Shown here: positions 42,725 through 53,000 of the stretch, piece by piece
Layout: each line of letters begins with the position of its first letter
How positions within the stretch are numbered: the first letter of the stretch is position 1
Source: Hymenobacter mellowenesis
GTDB taxonomy: Bacteria; Bacteroidota; Bacteroidia; Cytophagales; Hymenobacteraceae
Direction of reading: 5' to 3'
Assembly (NCBI RefSeq): GCF_030581005.1
Contig: NZ_JAUQSX010000003.1
Coordinates: forward strand, 186,001-250,000
Length of the DNA: 64,000 nucleotides
Position numbers and translations under genes: made by a program
The notes under the pieces: generated by a model
What the model saw: only the letters and a program-made list of their open reading frames with translations
What the model was told of the DNA's origin: nothing
Database searches by the model: none

Positions 42725-45700
42725 ATGAAAAAACTGTTTACACGCACCTGCCGGCCGCTGCTTTGCGCTTTGGGACTGGGGGCTTTATTGGTTAATGAGG
42801 CGCAAGCTGCGCCGGTACCCGTGGCCGTGACCGGCTACACCGCCGACGTAGTGGCCGATGGCACCGGCACCGCGCTGTCGCGCGTCACGGCCGACTTCGA
42901 CGGCGCCAGCTACGCCCTCATGACGGTGGGCTACACCAACCCCGCCGGCACGGCCTCGACGTCGGGTCTGCCCGTGTCGGGCCTCATCAGCAGCGCCGCC
43001 ACGCCGGGCCTCACCTTCCAGCTGGCGTCCTATACGGCCAACAACTCGCTGCGCATCAACACCACCGGCGGCACCGGCACCCTCACCGTGACCACGCCGC
43101 GCACGGCGGGCGACATTTACGTGCTGGCCTCGTCGGGCAGCGGGGTGGCCACGATGGTGGTGACCGTGACGTTCACGGATGGCACGACGCAGGTATTCCC
43201 GGCTACCACCGTGGCCGACTGGTACGGCGGCACCGGAGCGGCCATTGTGGGCCTGGGCCGCGTGAGCACGGCCGATAACACCATCACCAACAACACCTCC
43301 GACCCGCGGCTCTACCAATTCCGCTACACCATTTCGACGGCCAACATCAACAAGCAGGTGCAGAGCATCGGCTTTAATAAAAGCTCAACCACCGGGGTGC
43401 TCAACGTGATGGGCATTTCGGTGAACCCCGTGTGCAACAGCGCGCCCACAGCGGGCACGGCCGTGGCCTCGGCCACCAACACCTGCGCGGCGGCCAGCAT
43501 TGTGCTGTCGCTCACGGGGTCTTCCACCGACGGCGGCCTGGCCTACCAGTGGCAGGCTTCGACCGACGGCGGTACCACCTACACCGACATTGCGGGCGCC
43601 ACCAGTGCCACCTACACGGTGGCCGGCCAAACCACGACCACCTTGTACCGCGCCCGCGTGATATGCAGCGGCACCGCGCAATCGGCCAACTCCACGGCCG
43701 TCACGGTGTCCTCCACGCCGCCCACCTACGCCACCCTGCCCGTGGTGGAAAGCTTTGAAAACACCTGGCTCGACGTGTGCAACACCCGCGACGCCCCTTC
43801 GGTCTCGTGGCGCAACTCGCCAACTACGGGCAACCCCTCGTGGCGCCGTGAAGACGACGGTGCCGCCGCCGCCTGGAGCTCGCCCACGTTGGGCACCTAC
43901 TCGCCCGGCGCCAGCCAGGGCTCGCACTCGGCCCGCTTCCACAGCTACTTTGCCTCCACCAACGCCATCGGCACGCTGGACCTGTACGTGAACCTGAGCG
44001 GGGCCGGCAACAAGCGCCTGAGCTTCGATTTTGTGAACGTGGACGGTTCCGACTCGCTCACGGTGCAACTCTCGACCAACGGCGGCACCACCTTCTCGAA
44101 CCTGGCCGGCTACAAGCTGAGCGCCGCCTTCGCCACGCAGGTGCTCACGCTCACGGCCACGTCGGCCACGTCGGTGATTCGCTTCCGCGCCAAATCCGAC
44201 TTCGGCAATACCGATATCGGCCTCGACAACGTCATTCTCGAATCGGCCACGGGCTGCCTCACGCCGGCCGGCCTCACGGCCACCACCACCACCACCACCG
44301 CCACGCTCTCGTGGATGACGGGCGGCACCGGCACTTATACTGTAGTATACGGCCCCGCAGGCTTCAATCCTGCCACGGGCGGCACCTCGTTGCCGGGCCT
44401 CACCACGGGCAGCACCACCGTTTCGGGCCTCGCGCCGGGCACCACCTACCAGTTCTACGTGACGTCGAACTGCGGCACCGGTTCCAACTCGGGCACGGCC
44501 GGCCCGGTTTCGTTCACTACCCAGATTCTGAACGACAACCCCTGCGGCGCCACCCAGCTCACCGTCAGCAACACCTGCACGCCCATCAACTCGACCACCA
44601 TTGGGGCCACCCAAACGCCCGCCAGCACCTACGTCAACAACACGCAAGGCGCGGGCTGCGGCTCCTACACCACCCCGCGCGACGTGTGGTTCCAGTTCAC
44701 GACGGCTGCCACCGGCCCCACCAGCACGCAGGTGCGCATCACCGTCACGGGGGGCGCCGCCAGCGTGGTGCGGGCCTACTCGGGCACGGCCTGCGCCGGG
44801 CCGCTCACCTACATTTCCTGCGCCGGCACGGCCGTTAATACCGCCGCGCCGCTGCTCGACCTGACCACCCTTACGCCGAGCACCACCTACTACATCCGCG
44901 TGAACGAGTACAGCAGCGCCGGCACTCTGGGCAACTTCACCATCTGTGCCTCGCCGGTGCCCAACTGCCCGGCCCCCACGGGCCTGACCGCGAGCAACCT
45001 CACCAACAACACGGCCACCCTGAGCTGGAGCGGCACGCTGAGCACGGGCGGCACCTACTCGGTGGTTTATGGCCCCCGCGGGTTCATCCCCAGCGCCAGC
45101 GGCACCACGGTTTCGGGCCTCACGGCCAACACCACCACCATCAACGGCCTGAACCCCACCACCGACTACGATTTCTACGTGCAGCAGATTTGCGGCGGCT
45201 TCAACGGCAGCAGCACCCTGGCCGGGCCGTTTGGCTTCACCACGCCCCTCACCGCGCCCACTAACGACGAGCCCTGCGGCGCCCTGGCCCTGAGCAGCAC
45301 GCCCACTACGGCTACCAACCTTGGCTCGACCACCACCACGCTGGGCAACATTTTCCTGCCGGCCTGCGTGGGCGGCCAGCAGCCCAAAGACGTGTGGTTT
45401 GCCTTCACGGCCAGCGCTACCACCAGCACCTTCACCCTGACTGGCGCCCCCGCCGGTGCGCTGCGCGTGTACACCGCTGCCAGCTGCTCGGCTGGGCCGT
45501 TCAACTCGGTGTTCTGCCAAGGCAGTGGCGCCAACAACACGGCCTTTGCCGCGCCAGTAACCGTGACGGGCCTCACGGCGGGCACCCGCTACTACGTGGC
45601 TGTGAGCGGCTTCGGTAGCTCCGACACGGCGGGCTCGTTCACCATCGCGGCCACCAACGTGCTGGCCGCCCGCGCCCAGACCAACAGCAGCGCCCTGCGC

Positions 45701-45928
45701 GTGTTCCCGAACCCGAGCAACACCGGCCAGCTCACCCTGCGCCTCACCGGCCTCGGGGCCAGCCAGGCCGCGCTGCTCAACGCCCTCGGCCAGAGCGTGC
45801 GCACCCTGCAGCTACCCGCCGGACAGGCCGAGCATACGCTCACGACCCACGGCCTGGCGGCTGGCGTATACACGCTGCGTCTGCAAGCCGGCCTGGAGGT
45901 ATTCACCCAGAAAGTGGTGCTGGAATAA
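42725..45928 (+). CDS. T9SS-exported multidomain surface protein with fibronectin type III domains
   Basis: Secreted protein of 1067 residues. Signal peptide MKKLFTRTCRPLLCALGLGA...AQA. Then a beta-sandwich (about 30-235), an Ig-like domain (CNSAPTAGTAVASATNTC, about 238-330), a jelly-roll (PVVESFENTWLD, 338-510), and two repeats of a fibronectin type III domain (CLTPAGLTATTTTTTATLSW; CPAPTGLTASNLTNNTATLSW) each followed by a pre-peptidase-C-like domain (DNPCGATQLTV; DEPCGALALSS). The end is a type A T9SS sorting domain: VFPNPSNTGQLTLRL, GQSVRTLQLPAG, GLAAGVYTLRLQ. No catalytic domain visible; likely adhesin or matrix protein. A strong terminator follows. Confidence 0.85.
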   Translation: MKKLFTRTCRPLLCALGLGALLVNEAQAAPVPVAVTGYTADVVADGTGTALSRVTADFDGASYALMTVGYTNPAGTASTSGLPVSGLISSAATPGLTFQLASYTANNSLRINTTGGTGTLTVTTPRTAGDIYVLASSGSGVATMVVTVTFTDGTTQVFPATTVADWYGGTGAAIVGLGRVSTADNTITNNTSDPRLYQFRYTISTANINKQVQSIGFNKSSTTGVLNVMGISVNPVCNSAPTAGTAVASATNTCAAASIVLSLTGSSTDGGLAYQWQASTDGGTTYTDIAGATSATYTVAGQTTTTLYRARVICSGTAQSANSTAVTVSSTPPTYATLPVVESFENTWLDVCNTRDAPSVSWRNSPTTGNPSWRREDDGAAAAWSSPTLGTYSPGASQGSHSARFHSYFASTNAIGTLDLYVNLSGAGNKRLSFDFVNVDGSDSLTVQLSTNGGTTFSNLAGYKLSAAFATQVLTLTATSATSVIRFRAKSDFGNTDIGLDNVILESATGCLTPAGLTATTTTTTATLSWMTGGTGTYTVVYGPAGFNPATGGTSLPGLTTGSTTVSGLAPGTTYQFYVTSNCGTGSNSGTAGPVSFTTQILNDNPCGATQLTVSNTCTPINSTTIGATQTPASTYVNNTQGAGCGSYTTPRDVWFQFTTAATGPTSTQVRITVTGGAASVVRAYSGTACAGPLTYISCAGTAVNTAAPLLDLTTLTPSTTYYIRVNEYSSAGTLGNFTICASPVPNCPAPTGLTASNLTNNTATLSWSGTLSTGGTYSVVYGPRGFIPSASGTTVSGLTANTTTINGLNPTTDYDFYVQQICGGFNGSSTLAGPFGFTTPLTAPTNDEPCGALALSSTPTTATNLGSTTTTLGNIFLPACVGGQQPKDVWFAFTASATTSTFTLTGAPAGALRVYTAASCSAGPFNSVFCQGSGANNTAFAAPVTVTGLTAGTRYYVAVSGFGSSDTAGSFTIAATNVLAARAQTNSSALRVFPNPSNTGQLTLRLTGLGASQAALLNALGQSVRTLQLPAGQAEHTLTTHGLAAGVYTLRLQAGLEVFTQKVVLE

Positions 45929-45950
45929 CCCGCAGTCCCCATTCAGAAAA

Positions 45951-45983
45951 AGAGCCGCTCCAATTGGGGCGGCTCTTTTTTTT
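45951..45983 (+). terminator. Rho-independent terminator after the T9SS surface protein gene
   Basis: Stem GAGCCGCTCC / GGGGCGGCTC with a 4-nt loop, followed by eight T residues. The remaining gap to 46247 holds no supported gene. Confidence 0.92.
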
Positions 45984-46247
45984 GTTCAATGAGTAAGCAG
46001 CAGGTATTCCGGTCCGGCCGCTCCCGGTGGCCCGACCGGTCGTGTAGTTGAGCAAATGAAGTCCTTGTTGCCTCAATCGGTTGGCCTGCCTAAGGCGGTT
46101 GGCTCGACAACCCTTGCTCCACACCGTTACCGAGCGCCCGCGCGTCATGCCGTGCCCAGCGAAGCATGCGGTTTCTTTCGCTGGATTATGGAAGCGCTGT
46201 TCGCCCTTGCAATGGGGGATCCTTGTCGCATTATCTTGCCATCAATC

Positions 46248-46958
46248 ATGATTCTGAAGCTCCTTTTGTTGCCTCTGGGGCTGCTGGCCCTGCCTGCCTT
46301 CGCCCAAAAACCCAAGCTCAACGTGCGACTGCGGCAGCAGCTCGACAGCCTCGACCGGGCCTACCGGCGGCATGAACAGCGCAACGATGCCGCCTTTGCG
46401 CGGGCCGAAGCCGACTCGCTGATGAAGCCCATTCGCCTGCCCAGCGGGGCTTTGGCTGGCTACACGGGGCCGGTTCAGTGGGAGAGGTCGCCCGATAGTA
46501 CCGACCTGCGCTTCGTGGCCGCCGTCATCCGGCGCTATGGCTTCCCGGGGAAGTCGCTGGTGGGCCGGCCCGCCAGCATGGTGGCCTGGCAGGTGCTGCA
46601 GCGCACCAGCCAAACCACCCGCTTCCTGCCGCAGCTGCGGATGGCCGCCGAAGCAGGCGAGCTGCCTTACCAATACTACGCGCGGGCCGTGGACACGCAG
46701 CTGATGCAGGCCGGCAAGGCGCAGCGCTACGGCACTCAATTCGTTAACTGCGTCCTCATCAACAAAGCCACCGGGCAGCTGGACATGGTGCGCTTTCTCT
46801 GGCCGGTGGCCGATGTGCGCCGCGCCAACGAGCTGCGCCGCCGGGCAGGCTTCCCCACCACCATTGCCCAAGATGCTCAGCTGCAAGGCTTTCCGGCCGA
46901 GTCGGTGACCCTGGAATATGCCCTGCGCATGAAGCAAGCCGCCGAAACCGGCGAATAA
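46248..46958 (+). CDS. Exported DUF6624-like protein
   Basis: Protein of 236 residues; start 46248 yields MILKLLLLPLGLLALPAFAQ, a signal peptide, whereas upstream codons read as unrelated sequence. The central part, IRRYGFPGKSLVGRPASMVAWQVLQ then RFLPQLRMAAEAGEL and QRYGTQFV, matches the DUF6624 family, common in Bacteroidota and without known function. A Met/Lys-rich helix ends the protein. It converges on the giant adhesin gene, with a shared terminator between them. No operon partner. Confidence 0.75.
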   Translation: MILKLLLLPLGLLALPAFAQKPKLNVRLRQQLDSLDRAYRRHEQRNDAAFARAEADSLMKPIRLPSGALAGYTGPVQWERSPDSTDLRFVAAVIRRYGFPGKSLVGRPASMVAWQVLQRTSQTTRFLPQLRMAAEAGELPYQYYARAVDTQLMQAGKAQRYGTQFVNCVLINKATGQLDMVRFLWPVADVRRANELRRRAGFPTTIAQDAQLQGFPAESVTLEYALRMKQAAETGE

Positions 46959-47010
46959 GCACCCGTCAGGCGCCGGCAATCGGCTTCGCAGCCCCAATAA
47001 ATACCTTCCA

Positions 47011-47050
47011 AAAAAAAGCCCCAGCTGCACAGGCAGCCGGGGCTTTTTTT
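47011..47050. terminator. Bidirectional terminator between convergent genes
   Basis: Stem GCCCCAGCTGC / GCAGCCGGGGC with a 4-nt loop, flanked by an A-run on the left and a T-run on the right, so it can serve the plus-strand DUF6624 gene and the minus-strand adhesin gene. Confidence 0.92.
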
Positions 47051-47068
47051 ATGAAAGCTGAAAAGCGG

Positions 47069-50000
47069 CTATTCCACTACCAGCTTCTTGACCACTACAC
47101 CGGCCGAAGTTTGCAGGCGTAGCGAGTACACGCCGGTGGCTACGTCGGTCAGCGGCAGGGTGTGGGTGGGGAGCCCGGCAGGCAGAGCCTGCGTGCGCAC
47201 CACCCGGCCCACGGCATCAACCAGCGCAACCGTAGCAGCCGTGCGGCGCAGCGAAGCCGGCAGCTCGACGAACACTGCCTTGGTGGCCGGGTTGGGGAAC
47301 ACGGCTACCTGGGCGGCCAGCGCGGCCGACGCCGTGCTCAGCACGGCCTGCGGGCCAAACACGAGCTCGAAGCGCGGGGTCGTATTGGCCGCGTTCATGG
47401 TGAAGGTGTAGGTCGGGTTCACGCTCAAATCGGTGAGCGTACCCAGCTGCAGGTCGCGCAGGAAGGGCTGGGCGCCGGCCGAGAAGTTGAGCACCTGCGT
47501 CGCGTTCAGCGTGTAGGTGCCCGTGGCGGGCAGGCCGATGAACAGCGGCACGGTCACCGTCGTGGCGTTGCCGGTGGGCAGGCCGTTGATGGCCAGCTGT
47601 TGGCCGGTGGCGAAGGAGGCCAGGTTCAGGCCCGTGCTGTTGGGCAGCTTCACGGCGTCAAACTGCGAGTCTACGCCGGCGGTGGCGCCATTCTCAAAGT
47701 ACACGAAGGCCTCGTCCGAATTCGTGCCCGCCGCCGCACTGCGCAGCGTGAGCTGCACCAGGGGCCGGGTTTCGGCCGCGTTGCGGTGATAGGTGGGGTT
47801 GGCGTACGTGGTGACGCGGTGGGTATTTTTGAACGTGAGCGAGGCGGCCGTCTGGCCTGCCGTCACACGCACAAAGAAGCCCTGGCCCAGCGGCAGCACC
47901 GGGGAGATGTTGCCCACGCCGTTGTTGTAGAAGCCGTAGGTGCCAACGTAGGGGTTGCTCGGGTTGTTGCTGGCGAAGACGTACATCGCGCGGTCCAGGC
48001 CCGGGCGCTCAGTATCCTGCACCTGCGACCAGTCGAGGGGCGAGGGGTAGGGGTTGCCAATCAACTGCCAGCCGGCCTGGTCCGTCGGGGTCCCGGCGTT
48101 GCGGCTGAAGTTCAGCGGCACGTTGCCGTTGTTCTGCGGGCCGGTCAGGCTGAAGGTTTGGTTGGCGGCCAGGTTCACCGTGTAGCCCTGGCCCACGGTC
48201 AGCGGGTCGCTGGTTGCGTTGGGCGAGAACCAGCCTTTGTCGAAGGCAAGCAGGTTGTTGGTCGTCGTGGCCAGGCGGCTCTGGTCGTAGCCGTAGATGG
48301 TGGGGAAGGGTACCACCAGGGTAGGCGTGGCCGAGCCGTTGTAGGCCGGGTTTACCACCGGCGAGAAGCTGCCAGTAGCCAGGCTGCCCACCGTGGCCGT
48401 GCTAATCGGGGCCGAGAAGTGGCGGTAGCCCAGGTTCGGGTTCAGGTCGGGCACGATGTAGCGCTGCACCGTCAGGTTACCCGTCACCACGGCGCTGCCG
48501 TTGTTCACCACCATGGCCGTGCCGTTGGCATCCGACACCAGGGTGAAGGGTTGCCCGGCAGTTAGGTTGCCATTGAGGGTAAGTACCCGTTGCACCGAGG
48601 CACCACCGGTGAGAGTCGACTGCGTGCCGTTGGTGCCCACCGTCAGGTTCCAGAATCTGGCGGTGCCGGTGCCACCGATGGTGGCCGCCGCACTGCCGCC
48701 CAGCGCCACCGTGCCACCGTTGGCGCTGCCGCCGCTGCCCGTGAAGCCGTTGAAGGACCCGTTGTTGGTCAGGTTGGCCGCGATGATGAGCGTGTTGGCG
48801 CTCATGCTCAGTGTAGCCCCGCTGGCGATGCTCACGTTGCGGGCGTTGGCCTGCGCCGCGTTAGCCGCGATGACGGGGAAGCGGCCGCCGCTGGGCGAGG
48901 TCGGGACGATGGCGTCGGTGGTAGCGTCGGGCACCTGGTTGGGGCTCCAGTTGTTGGCGTTAAACCAGTCGGTATTCACGTTGCCGTTCCAGGCCACCGA
49001 GGTGGGCGCCGCGATGGTCACCGTGTAGCTGCGCGAGCCGCTGTAGGCGCCCGGAGCTGCCGAGTTGTCGGTGGCCGTTATCGTGAAAGTATACGAGCCG
49101 CTGGCCGTGGGCGTGCCCGAGAGCGTGGCCCCCGTCAGCGTCAGGCCCGGGATGGGCGTGCCGGTCAGGGCGTAGGTGTAGGTGCCCGAGCCTCCCGAGG
49201 TCGAGAACGTCGCGCTGTACGCCACGCCCTGCGTACCGCCCGGCAGCGAGGCCGGGGCCACCACGATGGTGGGGGCCTGGAACTGCACGCTTACCGAGTT
49301 GCTGGCCGTGTTGCCCGTAGTGGCCGCGTCCTGGGCCACGTTGGCGGCCAGGCTTACCGTCACGGTGCTGCTGGTCGTGCTGGGCGTCACGGTGAAGGTG
49401 TAGGGACCTGCGCCGCTGCCGCTGAAGCTGGCCGCGTTCACTGTGCCGCCACTCACCGTCACGTCCGAAGCCACGAAGGTGGAACCCACGCTCTGCGAGA
49501 AATCCACCCGGAACGGAATGGGCGAGGTGCTGGTGGGGCTGCCGGAGGTCGTGCTCACCGTGGCCGACAGGGCCGGAGCGTAGCGCAGCGTATAGGCCGC
49601 CGGGGCCGCCGTGTTGAAGTTGCCGGCTGCGTCCTGGGCCACGTTGGCCACCACGTTCACCGATACGGTGCTGCCGAGGCCGGTGGGCGTCACGGTGAAG
49701 GTGTAGGGACCCGCGCCGCTGCCGCTGAAGCTGCCCGTCACGATGGTGCCGCCGCTCACCGACAGGTCGCCCTGCACGAAGCTGCCGTTCACCGTCTCCG
49801 AGAACGTCACCGAAAAGGGTATCGGCGTGGTAGCCGTGCTGCCGCCCGAGGCGCCGGCCGACGAAGTGATAACCACCGAGGGGCGCGACGTATCTACCGT
49901 GAAGGTGATAGTAGGGCTGTTCGGGCTCACCGATGAATTGGGGCTCTGGGCCGTGGCGTAAACTTGGTAGACGCCGTCGGGAACCGTCGCCGGCCCGAGG

Positions 50001-53000
50001 CTGAAGGTGCCGCTCGCCGAGGCGTTAAATGGCGTGCCCGCCTGGAACGCGCCGTTATTCACGCTGCTGTAGAGCACTACCGCGCTGTTGGCCGGGGCCG
50101 TGCCAGCGATGGTCACCGGCTGATTGGTGAAGCTGTTGTTGGTCGGAGCTGTGATAACCGGGGCCGCCGTGGCGGGCTGGTTGTACTGCACGCTCACCGA
50201 ATTGCTGGCCGAGTTCTGGGTGTTGTTGGCATCGTTGGCCAGGTTGGCGGCCACGCTCACCGTCACCGTCCCCGCGCCGCTGGGCGTCACGGTGAAGGTG
50301 TAGGGGCCCGCGCCGCTGCCGCTGAAGCTGGCTGCATTGAGCGTACCGCCCGATACCGTCACGTCCGAGGCCGTGAAGGTGGTGCCCACGCTCTGCGGGT
50401 TAGTCCCGTCCGTGAAGCTCACCGCGAACGGAATCGGCGCTGTGCTGGTGGGGCTGGCCGAGGTCGTGCTCACGGTGGCTATCAGGGCCGGGGCAAACAC
50501 GTTGAACGAGGCCGAGGTGAAGGGCTCGTACGCCGGGGTTTGGCTGGTCTGAATGCTGCCCACGAACACGTCGTTGACGAATACGTTCAGCCGCTGGTCG
50601 ACCGAGGTGTAGTAGCGTTGGGCCGTCTGGAAGTTCACTTGGTAGCTGCCCGTGGGCACGGCCAGGTTCTGCGAGATGCTGGCGTTGTTGTTTCCGGCGC
50701 TCTGTATCAGGGCCACCGCGTCGCCGTTAGGCGGCAGGGGCTGGGGCTGGCTAGGGACTTGGGAGTCGAAGGCGCTGCCGTAGCGCGCCACGCCGGACGT
50801 ACCGGTGAAGCTCCAGGGCGCGGCCACTACGCCATCGACCGTTTTCTTGAAGCCGTTAGCCGGCACGTTGTTGGCTTCGAAGCTGCCGTTTTGCAGGCCG
50901 TTGGGCACCACTGTGCTCGTGCCGCTTTGCAGCACCTGCACCACGTCCACGAAGGCCGTCACGTCGCCGTTGCCGCTGGCACTGCCCGCCGCCTGAATAC
51001 GCAGCGTGGGCGCGGCCACGAAGCTCTTGGTGATGGTGTAGGTTTCGCCGGCCGTGTAGGGCACGTTCGACACCGTGGGCGTAATGCCCGTGCTGTTGGC
51101 TACGTTCAGCGTCAGGGTGCCGTCGCCCGTGCCGGTGTTCACCGTCACGATGTACGTCGTGCCCGAGCCGGACGTGCTGCTCACCCCCGTTCCGCTCAAG
51201 GTCACGGAGCCCGTGGTCGTCGTAGTGAAGTTGCTGACGGTAACGCCGCTCACGCTGCCCGAGAACACCACCTGATAGCGCACCTGGGCCGTGGCCGTGG
51301 GCGAAGGCGTCAGGCGCGTCACCGAAACCACCGTGGGGGCCGTTACCGTGAAGGCAGTGTTCAGCGTCTGCGAGCAAGGGGCCGTCAGCGTCAGGTTGCC
51401 CGCGCCGATGGTAGCCGTGTTGGGCACCACGAAGGTGAAGCCACTAGCCGACAAACCGCTCACGGTGGCCGAAGCGCCGTTCACCGTCACCGTGCTGCCG
51501 ATGCCGCTCAGGTTCGAGCCGCTCACCGTGATGGTAGCGCCGCGCTGGGCCGGGTTGGGGCTCACGCTGCTGATGCTGATGGTCGGCGAGGGGTTCACCG
51601 TCACTTGAGCCACCGAAGTGCTGGTGCTGCTGCCGTTGCTCACGGTCAGCAGTACGTACTGGGTTTGGCCGGCCTCGGTGCAATTGTAAGTCAGGCTGGC
51701 GGCATCGGGCGAGTAAGCGGCCTGCACGGCCAGGAACTTAGACGTGCCGCCGCAGGGGTCGCCTAGTATGGGACTGTTGCGGGTATCCGTGTTGCTGGCG
51801 TACATGTCGCCACTGCTGCGGCCCACGTAGGCGTTTTGCGCGGCCGCCAAGCTGTTGGCCGCGTTGCAGGGGCCCAGGCTATAGTTGCCGTTGCCATTGT
51901 CAATGGGCGTACCGTAGCTGGCGAAGCGGATGGACGTGAAATTAGCCCCGTTGGGCGTGGTCAGTGTGAGCGGCGCGGCGCGTTCAGGAATCCGTCCGTA
52001 CACAATTTTCTGGATGGTGTAGATGAGCGTGCCCGGGCCGGTGCTGTTGTTGTTGACGCTGCTGGCGCTGAGCGTGCCCGTGCCATCGGCCGCGAGGTTC
52101 ACCGTCACGCTGCGCGAGGTGGCCACCAGCGGCTGCTGGAGGGTGAGCGAGTAGGTCGAAGCGGAAGCCTGGCTGTTGTTGCCGACCGCATCCTGGGCCG
52201 CGTTGGCGGCAATACGCACCGTCGTGGCCGTGCCGGCCGTGGTGGGCGTCACGGTGAAGGTGTACGCCCCGGTGCCGCTGCCTGTGGGGCCGCTGGTCAC
52301 GCTGCCATTTGTCACGGTGATGCCGGTGCTGGCGAAGCCCGTCACGGCTTCCGAGAAAACTACCGAAAAATCGAAGGTCGTGGCCGTGGTCGTGCTGCCG
52401 CTGGCCCCCGTCGAGCTGCTGAAGCTGGTGACCGTTGGAGCCGTCTGGTCGATGGTGTAGGTCGAGCCAGTGATGTAGCCGCTGAGGGCGTTGCCCGCTG
52501 CGTCGACGATGCCCGAGTTGCTGGCGTTGAGGTCGAGGCGCACGGCGCCGGTGCCGCTCACGCCGCTCACCGTCACATCGTACACGCTGTTGGCCGTCAC
52601 GGTGACAACCGTTTTGCCGGTGCTGCTCACCGAGCCCGACGTGGTGATGAACGTGAAGTCGGTGGCATCCACGCCCGTCACGTTCTCGCTGAAGGTCACG
52701 CGGAAGGTGAGCGAGGTGGCATTGGTGGTTGCTGCTGCGGGCGTCTGGCGGTTGATGGACGACACCGTCGGCGCTGCCGTGTCCACGGTGAACGTCACAG
52801 AGGCGCTGGCCGTGCTGGCGTTGCCCGCCGCGTCGGTGGCCGTGGCCGCAATCGTGTGCGAGCCCTGCCCCAGCGTTGCTGAAGTCAGGCTCCAGCTGCC
52901 GCCCGTGGCCGTGACCGTGCCCAGCACCGTGGTGCCTTCGCGCACCGTCACCGTGCTGCCGGTTTCGGCCGTGCCCGAGATGGTCGGGGTAGTCGAGTTG

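Noticed and set aside
46056..46247. N-terminal extension of the DUF6624 protein
   Set aside because: The extension has no protein-like features and would hide the clear signal peptide starting at 46248.
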